A stretch of DNA of 45,321 nucleotides from Neolewinella persica DSM 23188. GTDB lineage: Bacteria > Bacteroidota > Bacteroidia > Chitinophagales > Saprospiraceae. The position numbers and the translations under genes are program-made. The DNA lies in NCBI RefSeq assembly GCF_000373105.1, contig NZ_KB890415.1, forward strand, positions 1 to 45,321, written 5' to 3'. The notes under the pieces were generated by a model. It worked only from the letters and a program-made list of their open reading frames with translations, did not search any database and was not told the origin of the DNA. Within the stretch, counting starts at the first letter, position 1. Each line of letters begins with the position of its first letter. This document shows, in pieces, positions 8,986 to 16,845 of the stretch.

Positions 8986-10173
8986 ATGAAAGGTCCTTCT
9001 ATCCACACTGTACTGCGTGATGACACGCTTCCCGCCGGTTTGCGGGCGATTGCCGAAAAGGTCTTTGCCGGAGATCGTATTACACCAGATGAGGGGCAAT
9101 TGCTGTACGACGAGGCGCCGCTTGGCTATTTGGGGGCGTTGGCCAACTTCATCCGGGAGAAGCGGCACGGTGACCGGACCTACTTTAACCGGAACTTTCA
9201 CATTGAGCCCACAAATGTCTGTTTGTATACCTGTACCTTTTGTAGTTACAGCCGTCGAATCAAGAAGCGCGAGGACGGTTGGGAGTACAGCCTGGAGGAC
9301 ATAATGGACATCGTGAAGAAGTATGATGATAAGCCAGTAACGGAGGTGCACATTGTAGGTGGTGTATTGCCACAGTATGATGTTCCTTTTTACAGTGAGC
9401 TGTTCAGCCGCATCCGGAAGCATCGGCCGGACCTTCACGTTAAGGCACTTACGCCAGTTGAGTACCACTACATTTTCAAAAAAGCTAAGATCAGCTACGA
9501 AGAAGGGATGGCTTTGATGAAAGAAGCCGGTCTGCAATCTATGCCTGGCGGTGGTGCAGAGATTTTTCACCCGGAAATACGGGACCAGATTGCCGGCGGG
9601 AAATGTTCCGGCGAAGAATGGCTGCGTATTCATGAAATCTGGCACGACCTGGGGATGCGTTCCAACGCCACCATGCTGTACGGCCATATCGAAGAATTCC
9701 GTCATCGGGTGGATCACCTGGAGAAGCTGCGGCAACTTCAGGATAAAACCGGTGGCTTTCAGACCTTCATTCCCCTGAAGTTCAGGAACCAGAACAACGA
9801 GTTGAGCCACCTCGATGAGAGCTCGGTGATCGAAGATCTACGCAACTACGCCATCAGCAGGATCTACCTCGATAACTTTGACCACATCAAGGCCTACTGG
9901 CCGATGATTGGCCGGACAACGGCGCAGCTCAGCCTCACCTTCGGCGTGGATGACATCGACGGTACCATCGACGATACCACCCGTATCTACTCCATGGCCG
10001 GCGGTGAACAAAACCCTGCCCTGAGTACGGAGCAGCTTGTGAAAATGATTCGTTCCGTTGGCCGTCATCCCATTGAACGGGGTACGCTGTACGACGTAAT
10101 TCAGGACTACAAGGATGTGGAGTTTGCCGACGATAAGCAATACCGGGGGTACACCTCTTTGCCGGTGGTTTGA
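8986..10173 (+). CDS. mqnE: Aminofutalosine synthase (radical SAM), menaquinone futalosine pathway
   Basis: 395 residues. The CLYTCTFC cluster (Cys79, 83, 86) is the C-x3-C-x2-C radical SAM motif, preceded by NRNFHIEPTNVC, and motifs HIVGGVLP, ALTPVEYHYI and MPGGGAEIF are characteristic of MqnE. The family joins chorismate-derived 3-[(1-carboxyvinyl)oxy]benzoate to the adenosyl group of S-adenosylmethionine, giving aminofutalosine. mqnA, which makes that benzoate, lies two genes downstream, supporting the assignment over the related MqnC. Start is ATG 8986; the TTG nine bases upstream is less likely. The end is followed by a dispersed repeat and a pyrimidine-rich stretch. Confidence 0.92.
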   Translation: MKGPSIHTVLRDDTLPAGLRAIAEKVFAGDRITPDEGQLLYDEAPLGYLGALANFIREKRHGDRTYFNRNFHIEPTNVCLYTCTFCSYSRRIKKREDGWEYSLEDIMDIVKKYDDKPVTEVHIVGGVLPQYDVPFYSELFSRIRKHRPDLHVKALTPVEYHYIFKKAKISYEEGMALMKEAGLQSMPGGGAEIFHPEIRDQIAGGKCSGEEWLRIHEIWHDLGMRSNATMLYGHIEEFRHRVDHLEKLRQLQDKTGGFQTFIPLKFRNQNNELSHLDESSVIEDLRNYAISRIYLDNFDHIKAYWPMIGRTTAQLSLTFGVDDIDGTIDDTTRIYSMAGGEQNPALSTEQLVKMIRSVGRHPIERGTLYDVIQDYKDVEFADDKQYRGYTSLPVV

Positions 10174-10203
10174 TCGGCCCCTGCCTTTGCTCCCTAACGT
10201 TGG

Positions 10204-10225
10204 TTTGCACCTGCGACCGCGCCCA
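10204..10225 (-). repeat. NotI-core dispersed repeat, copy B (GCGACCGC variant)
   Basis: TTTGCACCTGCGACCGCGCC, the reverse complement of the consensus with one change in the NotI core. It lies between mqnE and the histidine phosphatase gene. Confidence 0.7.
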
Positions 10226-10320
10226 GATAAAGGGCTAAAGGAAAAAGGGAGAAAAGAAACCGTTCTCCCATTTTCTTCCTTTTCCCTCACTTCCTACCTT
10301 TTCCCCTTTACTCCTTTTCT

Positions 10321-10953
10321 ATGAAAACTGTTTATATCCTCCGCCACGGCCAAACTGACTTTAACCTGAAAGGAATTGTTCAGGGAAGTGGGGTGGACTC
10401 CAGCCTGAATGATTTTGGCCGGGAGCAAGGAGCTTACCTCTTTGAAAAATACCGGGAGGTCCCTTTTCAGGTGGTGTTAACCTCTGCCCTCCGGCGGACC
10501 TGGGAGACGGTTTCCGGTTTCATTGACCTTGATATTCCGTGGGAAAAGCACCCCGAGATCAACGAAATGAGCTGGGGGAGCCACGAAGGAAAAAAGGGAA
10601 CACCCGAGAGTATTGAAGAATATCGCCGCATCAAGGATGGCTGGTCCGAGGGAGAGATTGACGGCCGGATCGGTGGGGGAGAGTCCGCCCGTGAAATGGG
10701 GCAACGGTTACAGACTTTTATCGACCACCTGCCCGACCGCGAAGAAGATTTGATCCTGGTCTGCAGCCACGGCCGCGCCATGTGTGGCCTGGTCACCCTG
10801 ATGATGGGTAAGCCGATTGACCTGATGAACGAACTGCGCCACAGCAATACCGGCCTTTGGCGGGCTACTTTAAAAGCGGATGGTTTCTGGGAATTCGACC
10901 TGATGAATGATCGAACCCACCTTCCGGAGGCACTAATCTCAGGCTCATGGTAA
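10321..10953 (+). CDS. Histidine phosphatase (phosphoglycerate-mutase-like)
   Basis: 210 residues. YILRHGQTDFNL carries the catalytic RHG histidine, and the second histidine is in LVCSHGRAM. EMSWGSHEG supplies the usual acidic donor region. This is the broad branch-1 histidine phosphatase superfamily; length and lack of the glycolytic mutase inserts suggest a phosphatase. It lies between mqnE and mqnA and overlaps mqnA by seven bases, implying translational coupling. A step in menaquinone synthesis is possible but is only guilt by association. TACCTTTT at 10295-10302 may be its promoter box. Confidence 0.85.
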   Translation: MKTVYILRHGQTDFNLKGIVQGSGVDSSLNDFGREQGAYLFEKYREVPFQVVLTSALRRTWETVSGFIDLDIPWEKHPEINEMSWGSHEGKKGTPESIEEYRRIKDGWSEGEIDGRIGGGESAREMGQRLQTFIDHLPDREEDLILVCSHGRAMCGLVTLMMGKPIDLMNELRHSNTGLWRATLKADGFWEFDLMNDRTHLPEALISGSW

Positions 10954-11750
10954 GTGCAGTAGCGGAAGAAAAGATAGGGAGATTTAAGGGAGGTAAACGA
11001 CACCGCGTGGTGGCCGTTTCTTACCTCAACACCAAGCCTTTGCTCTACGGGCTTTTGCGGTCGGATATTCAGGAAGAACTTGATCTGGATCTGGCCATAC
11101 CCAGTGAATGTGCCCGCAGGCTGGTCGCTGGAGAGGCGGATATTGCCCTGGTACCCGTAGCGGTAATTCCGGAATTGCCCGAGGCCCACATCATCAGTGA
11201 TTACTGCATTGGAGCCGATGGCGCAGTGGCCACCGTATGCATCTACGGTGAGGTTCCCCTGGCTGAAATGACCACCATTTTTTTGGACCACCACAGCCGT
11301 ACTTCCGTTATGCTGACACGCCTGCTGATGGAAGAATACTGGAAGCATGAAGTAACTTTCCTTGACGCCGAGCCTGGGTACATTGATCAGATCAAAGGAA
11401 CGACCGGAGGCTTGGTCATCGGAGACCGGACCATTGGTCTGGATCAACGTTTTAACTACGTGTACGACTTGGGGGCAGCCTGGAAAGAACATACCGGATT
11501 GCCCTTTGTATTTGCGGCCTGGGTATCGGTCAAGCCGCTGGAACAAGCGTTTGTAGCGCGATTTAACGCTGCACTGGAAGCCGGGATGGCCCATCTCCCG
11601 GAACTGCAATTACTGCTGTCTTCCCCTCACCCGGACTTTGACCTGGTCGAATACTTTACTCACCACATTGACTATCATTTGGATGATGGGAAGCGGCTGG
11701 CGTTGGGTCGGTTTCTCGCTTATGTGCGTAAATCGTTGGGCAAGGGATAG
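10947..11750 (+). CDS. mqnA: Chorismate dehydratase, menaquinone futalosine pathway
   Basis: 267 residues. The N-terminal VVAVSYLNTKPLLYGL, then GEADIALVPVAVIPEL and LDHHSRTSVMLTRLL, are the hallmark segments of MqnA, a periplasmic-binding-protein-like fold without a signal peptide. It dehydrates chorismate to 3-[(1-carboxyvinyl)oxy]benzoate, the substrate of MqnE encoded just upstream. The first 25 residues (to KGGKRHR) are extra to the core; a start nearer the core is possible, but the overlap with the preceding stop supports ATG 10947. No mqnB, mqnC or mqnD is in the window. Confidence 0.92.
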   Translation: MVSAVAEEKIGRFKGGKRHRVVAVSYLNTKPLLYGLLRSDIQEELDLDLAIPSECARRLVAGEADIALVPVAVIPELPEAHIISDYCIGADGAVATVCIYGEVPLAEMTTIFLDHHSRTSVMLTRLLMEEYWKHEVTFLDAEPGYIDQIKGTTGGLVIGDRTIGLDQRFNYVYDLGAAWKEHTGLPFVFAAWVSVKPLEQAFVARFNAALEAGMAHLPELQLLLSSPHPDFDLVEYFTHHIDYHLDDGKRLALGRFLAYVRKSLGKG

Positions 11751-11753
11751 CTT

Positions 11754-11906
11754 CTAAGTCGCCTCTCCCTCGGTCCCTCTCCCCCGGAGAGGGATGACCC
11801 AAGCATCAGTGTTTTGGGGCAAGGGAGCATTGAAAACTTGGCGGACGGAGTATTTTTGGCAGTTTCAATAGAGTATGTTCTAAGCCCTGCTAGAGAGGTG
11901 ACTTAG
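11754..11906. repeat. MITE-like element 1, 153 bp with 14-bp terminal inverted repeats
   Basis: CTAAGTCGCCTCTC at 11754-11767 and GAGAGGTGACTTAG at 11893-11906 are inverted with one mismatch. Inside the left end is CCCTCTCCCCCGGAGAGGG, itself a hairpin, followed by ATGACCCAAGCATCAGTG. The same terminal block occurs at both ends of the element at 23044. No coding capacity is visible. Confidence 0.65.
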
Positions 11907-12087
11907 GGGCAAAAATATAAAATACTTACGTCCTGTTTAGGAGCCCCGGCAGCGACTCCTGCAACCCCTGCAACAGGAGCGCAGCGACTCAAAAAAAGCA
12001 GCTCCCGCCACCAATCACCCACTAAAGGAGGAGGATGCCAGGAGCCGCCACAATTTGAGACTACCAATAAATTTTTACAGTAAATTC
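11907..12087. other. Intergenic stretch with a direct repeat and a weak hairpin
   Basis: GCAGCGACTC occurs at 11949-11958 and 11981-11990. CTCCTG (11956-11961) and CAGGAG (11974-11979) can pair, and read on the minus strand a T run lies on the upstream side. No strong terminator or gene is seen; the M56 peptidase gene ends just after this stretch. Confidence 0.3.
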
Positions 12088-14271
12088 TTAATTATTGATG
12101 GAGACTTTCACGGAAGAGCCTTTGCCGAATGCTTCACCGGTCTGCTGCTCATAAAGTTCCAAAAGACGCTGATGTGCGGCCGTACTGGCCGTTTTACCAT
12201 TGACCTTCAATCGGTTGCTATCGAAAGCAAGTTTCGACAGCTCATCGTCACCCTCAAGTAAGCCTTCCCGTTGCAACTGGCTGATCAGGGCCTGGTAATC
12301 CGGACCGGCATTCTTTTCATGCATTTCGTGCTCACGGGCCTCCCGGTCAAGGGCGATGGCACGTTCCTCATTCTGGCGCATCCGTTCCCGGTCACGGGTG
12401 TTTTGCTCAAGGTATCGCGTTGCCTGATCTTCATCGCTTTTAGCGCGTTCCAGGTCTCGTTGCATTTCGGCCTTACGCCGTTCGAGGCGTTCGATCATGG
12501 TTTCCATTTCCTCGATTTCGGAGGCTTTGTCCCGGGTACCGTTGGGGCGCGCTACCTGCCCGTCTAACTCCCAAATACCCCCGTCAGAATTGAACCTGAA
12601 GGCGCGCCCCTTCGGTATACTATCGGAGTTAAAAAAGTAGGACTCGCCGTCATGGTCCAGCTTGAACCGCAAGGCTTCTCCATCTCCCTGGTACTCAAAA
12701 AAGCCTTCGAAAGAACGGCCCAACTCTTCGCCCATTTCACCCAGGCGCAGACCGAGCTCTTCAAAATCACCACCCATGTCCAGAAAAACGCCGTCCAGAC
12801 GCTCCAGTCCTTCCAAAGACTCCAGCCCCTCCAGCCCCTCCAGCGATTTAAGAGATTCAAGTCCCCTCAGGGATTCAAGACTGCGGAGGCCCTTCAGGTG
12901 CTTAAGATGGTAGGCGCGGTCTTCGTCTGACCACTCTTCAGACCAGCCCCGGATTTGCATCGGACTTTGGTCTTCACTGGTGCCCAGGAGCCGTTCTACC
13001 ATTGCTTCATGCTGGTCGTATTCCGATTTTGGGATAACTTTTCCGTCGATGGTCAGTTCCTTGATGGCCTTGTCTTCAACGATTACTTCAGTAGACGAAC
13101 CGTTTCGGTAGGAGCTTACTTTGTGTCGGCCGGAAGGCAGGGAGTCCTGGGCAAGGGCGGGGAGGTTTAGGGCCTCCTTTTTTGGCGCGGGCGCAGGTGC
13201 AAAGGAACGGTTGTTAATAGCAGAGCTGACGGCCTCCGCTGCTGTTTCACCAATATCGGCAACGGCGTCAAGGGCTTTTTCGGCGGGGTTGTAAGCGGCC
13301 GTACAAACTATGGCAATCAGGGTGAGTAGGGGAAGTAGGAATAATCTGCTTTTCATTTGATAAGGGATATTTTGTTGATGTAGAAAACGTTTCACCCGGC
13401 CCAGCAGGCCGGAAGGGTTATTGGTTAAGGCCACGGCGGTAGCCGGGGTGGCGCGTTGGTGTTCGAAGTAGAGGAGGGCCTTGGCGTAGGCCAGGCGGTT
13501 GGGGCCGTGCTGCAGTACGAGGTCGTCGCAGCAGTGTTCGCGTTCTTCGCGGATACGTGCGCCGATCCACCAGACCACCGGGTGGTAGTAGAAGACGACT
13601 TCGATGAGGCACTGCAGGAGGTTCCACCAGTGGTCGTTGCGCTTCAGGTGCGCGAGCTCGTGGAGGATAACGGCTTCGGCTTCTTCAGTGCTGAGCTGAT
13701 TGACCACGGCGATTGGGAAAAGGAGCAGGGGCTTGAGGTGGCCGACCAACGCCGGGCCACCAAGTTCCGTGCTGATTCTTAAGTGTAGTAGGCCGTGGTA
13801 ACCGATGCGCCGGGCCAGGGCCACGATAGTGGCACGGAAGTGGTCGGGCACTGCTACTTCAACTGATCTTTGCATCCTGCGTACGCGCCCAAAAGAAATG
13901 CCCAGCCGGACGGTGCCGATGAGGAGCCCGACGGCCCAGAATACGACGATCCAGAACAGCAGCATGCCGGGGTTCCAATAGGCCGGACCCGCTTCTGCAG
14001 CCCTGAAGTCAGTCATGATCAACGGGCCAACTGCCGTATAGACGGTTTCTGCGACATTAACTTCAAACAGCCAGGAGAAGGTGATCAGGGAGGTGGCTAG
14101 TTGGGCCAGTAAGGTGCCATAAGCCAGGGTGTAGCGCGTGCGGGCGCTGCGCGTCAGCCTTGAAACCAGCCAAAGCAGGCCAGCCAGTAGAGTGGCCTGC
14201 CAGAGGCTGTGCAGAATGGTCCAGCCGAGCGTTTCGACGATGGCGGCGTTTTCGGTGAGTAAACTAGTCAT
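12088..14271 (-). CDS. BlaR1/MecR1-like M56 membrane metallopeptidase
   Basis: About 727 residues from the ATG at 14271, which overlaps the stop of the blaI-like gene (ATGACTAG), a coupling arrangement. Hydrophobic helices (TILHSLWQATLLAGLLWL and others) frame an M56 zinc-protease domain with HELAH in VILHELAHLKRNDHWW and the downstream acidic motif EREHCCDDLVL. After a helix near residue 310, the C-terminal half has no penicillin-binding sensor domain. Instead it has a run of short Leu/Glu repeats (LKGLRSLESLRGLESLKS type, about residues 460-490) and a charged coiled coil (about 600-680). By analogy it cleaves BlaI in response to an unknown signal. The signal is probably not a beta-lactam. 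Confidence 0.85.
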   Translation of the reverse strand: MTSLLTENAAIVETLGWTILHSLWQATLLAGLLWLVSRLTRSARTRYTLAYGTLLAQLATSLITFSWLFEVNVAETVYTAVGPLIMTDFRAAEAGPAYWNPGMLLFWIVVFWAVGLLIGTVRLGISFGRVRRMQRSVEVAVPDHFRATIVALARRIGYHGLLHLRISTELGGPALVGHLKPLLLFPIAVVNQLSTEEAEAVILHELAHLKRNDHWWNLLQCLIEVVFYYHPVVWWIGARIREEREHCCDDLVLQHGPNRLAYAKALLYFEHQRATPATAVALTNNPSGLLGRVKRFLHQQNIPYQMKSRLFLLPLLTLIAIVCTAAYNPAEKALDAVADIGETAAEAVSSAINNRSFAPAPAPKKEALNLPALAQDSLPSGRHKVSSYRNGSSTEVIVEDKAIKELTIDGKVIPKSEYDQHEAMVERLLGTSEDQSPMQIRGWSEEWSDEDRAYHLKHLKGLRSLESLRGLESLKSLEGLEGLESLEGLERLDGVFLDMGGDFEELGLRLGEMGEELGRSFEGFFEYQGDGEALRFKLDHDGESYFFNSDSIPKGRAFRFNSDGGIWELDGQVARPNGTRDKASEIEEMETMIERLERRKAEMQRDLERAKSDEDQATRYLEQNTRDRERMRQNEERAIALDREAREHEMHEKNAGPDYQALISQLQREGLLEGDDELSKLAFDSNRLKVNGKTASTAAHQRLLELYEQQTGEAFGKGSSVKVSINN
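13184..13203 (+). repeat. NotI-core repeat variant, copy C, inside the M56 gene
   Basis: GGCGCGGGCGCAGGTGCAAA, one base away from the consensus core. Read on the minus strand it encodes the FAPAPAP linker just after the last membrane helix. It could be a degenerate insertion or convergence on an Ala-Pro linker. Confidence 0.4.
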
Positions 14272-14644
14272 TGGCTTTCCCATTTTCAAGTTCTTCGATC
14301 AGGCGTTTGATCTCTGCGAGTTCCTCCGAGCTGGTCTGTCCGTCACCCAGCGCGCGGAGCACCAGGCCGGCGGCGGAGCCGCCAAAGGCATTGTCCACAA
14401 AGCGGCGCAGCAGGTTCTTTTGCACGTTTTCCTTCGGCGCAGCAGCGTAAATGTGGGTGCGGCTGCTGGTGTCTCGCGTAACCAGTCCCTTTTCGGACAT
14501 CAGCTGCATCAGCTTAAGTGTAGTGGTATAGCCGATTTCCTTCGGGCTGTTGTTGTTGAGCTGTTCGTTTACGGCGCGTACCGTTGTTGGTCCGGCGGAC
14601 CAGAGTACTTGTAAAATGACGAGCTCGCTGTCGGTTGGTTGCAC
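14264..14644 (-). CDS. BlaI/MecI-family transcriptional repressor
   Basis: 126 residues, the normal BlaI length. The winged-helix segment reads PTDSELVILQVLWSAGPTTV, then GYTTTLKLMQLMSEKGLVTR, matching the DNA-binding wing of the family; the C-terminal half (LLRRFVDNAFGGSAAGLVLR) is the dimerisation region where the M56 partner normally cuts. It precedes and overlaps the M56 peptidase gene, the standard BlaI-BlaR1 order. Two palindromic operators flank its promoter, so autoregulation is almost certain. The regulon beyond this operon is not visible. Confidence 0.93.
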   Translation of the reverse strand: MQPTDSELVILQVLWSAGPTTVRAVNEQLNNNSPKEIGYTTTLKLMQLMSEKGLVTRDTSSRTHIYAAAPKENVQKNLLRRFVDNAFGGSAAGLVLRALGDGQTSSEELAEIKRLIEELENGKAND

Positions 14645-14658
14645 GGGTTATGGTTTTC

Positions 14659-14706
14659 TACGAATGATTTCGTACAAATATATACGAAAGTGTTCGTAGT
14701 TGCAAG
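14659..14706 (-). promoter_or_regulatory. blaI promoter bracketed by two TACGAA-N4-TTCGTA operators
   Basis: Two perfect dyads, TACGAATGATTTCGTA (14659-14674) and TACGAAAGTGTTCGTA (14683-14698), are centred 24 bp apart. Between them, read on the minus strand, is TATATTTG (14675-14682), an exact TAnnTTTG -7 box, and CTTG at 14703-14706 is placed as the -33 element with 20 bp spacing. A repressor on both sites would cover the -7 box. The start codon of blaI is 15 bp further on. Confidence 0.88.
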
Positions 14707-14828
14707 TTGGGGGTGGGATTTTAACGTTTGGGGGGCTTTTTGCTACTTGTTAGCCAGATTTTTTTCAACTCACGCTGTAGTCAGTATTGAAATTTTTTTT
14801 GCTTAGTTTGGTTGTTCGAGGGTCAACT

Positions 14829-14846
14829 CAACCTTAGATAAGGTTG
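14829..14846. promoter_or_regulatory. 18-bp perfect dyad in A/T-rich intergenic DNA
   Basis: CAACCTTAGATAAGGTTG has 8-bp arms and a 2-base centre. It lies in the 14700-15068 gap between blaI and the cysteine-rich peptide gene, which otherwise holds only A/T-rich sequence without a recognisable gene. It could be an operator or a small hairpin. Confidence 0.45.
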
Positions 14847-15068
14847 GTATGATATGTACTTTTTTTCTATTGTTATTGCTTAGTTGTTTAATGCGTTTAG
14901 GTAAAGCTGTTAATATAGTTGCAAAAATAATTTATAGTTTATTGTCACACTTCTGAATTCAAGACCTTTTAATTATGTATGCAAGTTTTTTTGAATTAAA
15001 ACTTGTCATTACATTATTCTTACATCTTGTACCCTAAATTTTTGGTGCAATACAAATCATACATTGTT

Positions 15069-15404
15069 ATGAAAAAAGTCCTCTTTCTTTGTATCCTGTT
15101 CACAGGAGTTCATTTTTTAGGGGCTACGTCAATATCAAATGAAGTAGCTCTTACAAATGATAAAGCATTTCTTCAGGAAATGCTAGCGTTAGAAACACTA
15201 GACCCAGGAGATCCTCCTCCACAAGAAGGTTTCTGGTGTACCGCAACATGTGTAGTTGGTTGGGGTGGTTGCATGTTAGCATGTTCTTCAGATCTTTCTT
15301 GTGAAGATACTTGTAATGATTTCCTGCACGACTGCTCAGCCTTCTGCGACGATCCTGTTGGGACTGTAATATGGGGCCCTGCTGGTACAGGTCCAAATCC
15401 GTAA
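15069..15404 (+). CDS. Small secreted cysteine-patterned peptide
   Basis: 111 residues; no family recognised. MKKVLFLCILFTGVHFLGA is a signal peptide. A short acidic segment (LQEMLALETLDPGDPP) follows, and then eight cysteines in strict order: C-x3-C-x6-C-x3-C, five residues, C-x3-C-x6-C-x3-C. Each half resembles a disulfide-stapled helical hairpin. The last residues (GPAGTGPNP) are Gly/Pro rich. The ATG at 15069 is chosen because the upstream in-frame residues are not signal-like. A strong hairpin ends the transcript directly after the stop, so it is a single-gene unit. A secreted effector, bacteriocin-like or metal/redox peptide are all possible; nothing nearby decides. Base composition is much more A/T rich than the core genes. 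Confidence 0.7.
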   Translation: MKKVLFLCILFTGVHFLGATSISNEVALTNDKAFLQEMLALETLDPGDPPPQEGFWCTATCVVGWGGCMLACSSDLSCEDTCNDFLHDCSAFCDDPVGTVIWGPAGTGPNP

Positions 15405-15427
15405 TTACTTTACAGCGGAACACATTA

Positions 15428-15469
15428 TCACACTCCTTGTAAGGTTTTATGCCTTAATAAGGAGTGTGA
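15428..15469 (+). terminator. Strong hairpin terminator after the cysteine-rich peptide gene
   Basis: TCACACTCCTT (15428-15438) pairs perfectly with AAGGAGTGTGA (15459-15469), with further pairing of AAGG/CCTT inside the loop and TTTCAATT following. It begins 23 bp after the stop codon. Confidence 0.8.
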
Positions 15470-15534
15470 TTTCAATTAAAAATGAACACTTATTCTTCTT
15501 TGGAGTCACGTCCAGAGGCTAACCCTATATAGTT

Positions 15535-16128
15535 ATGAAGATCGCTACTTACATATTATCTTTTGTTTTAATTGTATTAATAAATTCATGTGGTGAAATA
15601 CATGACGCGGGTATTATTACTTACAATAATAATCAAGTGACTACGTCTTACGTTGTTTTTGATAAAGAAAGCAGCAAGTGGTTTCAGCCTAAGCAGCAGC
15701 AAGGAGGTGAGGAGTTAAATAGTAAATATTTTTTCAAAAAGCAAAAAGACGATTTTGCAATCCGTATTTTTGACACGCCAAACTTTAAAGCTTTTAACAT
15801 AATATCTCCCTGGGAAGGATATGTAAAAGTGCAAAGTAATCAGAGGAAAGACATACTCGGATTTGATTGTAGAGCTACAGAAATTATCAGTCGCAATAAT
15901 AGAAAACTATTTCTTGTCTGGCATACAGACAGGATTCAGCCCGGGGTTGGTCCTGAAAAGTGGTGGGGGTTTAATGGCGCAGTTCTTGAAGTTGTAGATT
16001 TGTTAAATGAGGAGACATTATTTAAGGCAACAGCTATAGATATAGATTTTCAAGAAGATGTGTTGAGCCCGCCAGATACTACAAACATGATTAATCTCGA
16101 AAAAATACAAGACATGAAAAATGGCTGA
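15535..16128 (+). CDS. Lipoprotein, distantly GLPGLI-like
   Basis: 197 residues. A lipobox ends at Cys19 (VLIVLINSCG), so it is a lipoprotein. Residues about 106-153 (DILGFDCRATEI, LVWHTDRI, GPEKWWGFNGAVLEV) follow the layout of the Bacteroidetes GLPGLI family, in which a GYxCxxA strand, a WYT segment and the GLPGLILE loop occur in this order; here the name-giving loop is GFNGAVLEV. The family's function is not established. It follows a cysteine-rich peptide gene but is separated from it by a terminator, so co-transcription is unlikely. A/T-rich like its neighbours, suggesting acquisition. Confidence 0.6.
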   Translation: MKIATYILSFVLIVLINSCGEIHDAGIITYNNNQVTTSYVVFDKESSKWFQPKQQQGGEELNSKYFFKKQKDDFAIRIFDTPNFKAFNIISPWEGYVKVQSNQRKDILGFDCRATEIISRNNRKLFLVWHTDRIQPGVGPEKWWGFNGAVLEVVDLLNEETLFKATAIDIDFQEDVLSPPDTTNMINLEKIQDMKNG

Positions 16129-16216
16129 AATTAGCTTTTTGAGTATGTCGATATTTCAATATGAATTGCCTGTTAAAATTTTAGGTTTTAATTGTGTAAA
16201 TATAAATTAAAATAAA

Positions 16217-16663
16217 ATGGAAACTAGTAAATTGTCACGTGAATTGATTGAGGCTTACAATCAGCAGGATGTCAAAAAAGTTGATGCCTTAATAGTTCAA
16301 GGATTAAAAGCTGTGTCTGGAACAAATGAGGACTGGAATAGAGGTAACCTCCTGCATCAAATTCATACTATCAAAGGTCTTTTGTTTTTGGAGAATAATG
16401 AAATCGAAGAAGCAAAAGAACAGCTTATCAAAGCAATAAAGGTTCCTAAGTCTCCTCAGTTAAATGGATTTGGGCCAAATATGCTTTTAGCTAAAAAACT
16501 ACTTGAAAAAGGAGAAGCCAAAGTCGTATTGGAGTATTTAGATTTATCTAAGCATGTTTGGTCACTATTTACCAGGTTTATTCCCTTGCTAAAATGGCGA
16601 AATGATATTAACAAAAATCGGACTCCAGATTTCAAAGCAAACTTGAGATACCATCTTGTTTAG
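16217..16663 (+). CDS. Small TPR-like helical protein
   Basis: 148 residues, no signal peptide, predicted cytoplasmic. The sequence is almost all helical: IHTIKGLLFLENNEIEEAKE followed by a second amphipathic pair (NMLLAKKLLEKGEAKVVLEY) is the spacing of tetratricopeptide repeats. The C-terminus (KNRTPDFKANLRYHL) is not repeat-like. TPR-like folds mediate protein contacts; the partner is unknown. It lies 89 bp after the GLPGLI-like lipoprotein and could be co-transcribed with it. A/T-rich composition matches the accessory island. Confidence 0.6.
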   Translation: METSKLSRELIEAYNQQDVKKVDALIVQGLKAVSGTNEDWNRGNLLHQIHTIKGLLFLENNEIEEAKEQLIKAIKVPKSPQLNGFGPNMLLAKKLLEKGEAKVVLEYLDLSKHVWSLFTRFIPLLKWRNDINKNRTPDFKANLRYHLV

Positions 16664-16703
16664 TTCATTCCTGGCAGTAAGATAGGTCGTCGACCCCAAT
16701 CCG

Positions 16704-16845
16704 TACCTTAGCCAAATGTTAACCAACTACCCCGACTCCCTAGCCCAAACCCTCCAACAAACCTTCAACTGGGGCGAAGAAACCGTTCCCCTGGCAGCGG
16801 CCGCAGGCCGCATCCTGGCCGAGCCCTTGCTAGCGGATCACCTTC
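16704..16845 (+). pseudogene. 5' fragment of moeA including its promoter box
   Basis: From TACCTTAG (16704-16711) and ATG 16716 to about 16845, the sequence parallels the start of intact moeA at 18583: both read NWGEETVPL, AAAGRILAEPLLAD and then diverge. The two copies differ at many third positions, so this is not a very recent duplication. The fragment stops before the catalytic domains and abuts a transposase remnant. It retains its own box and start codon and could still yield a short non-functional peptide. Confidence 0.8.

Noticed and set aside
10467..11609. 380-codon minus-strand frame across the phosphatase and mqnA
   Set aside because: Both plus genes have clear catalytic or family motifs; the antisense protein spans the gene junction without any domain.
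15069..15404. RiPP precursor for the radical SAM protein
   Set aside because: The peptide has a Sec-type signal peptide and lies 8 kb from the radical SAM gene with unrelated genes between; no leader motif or maturation genes adjoin it.
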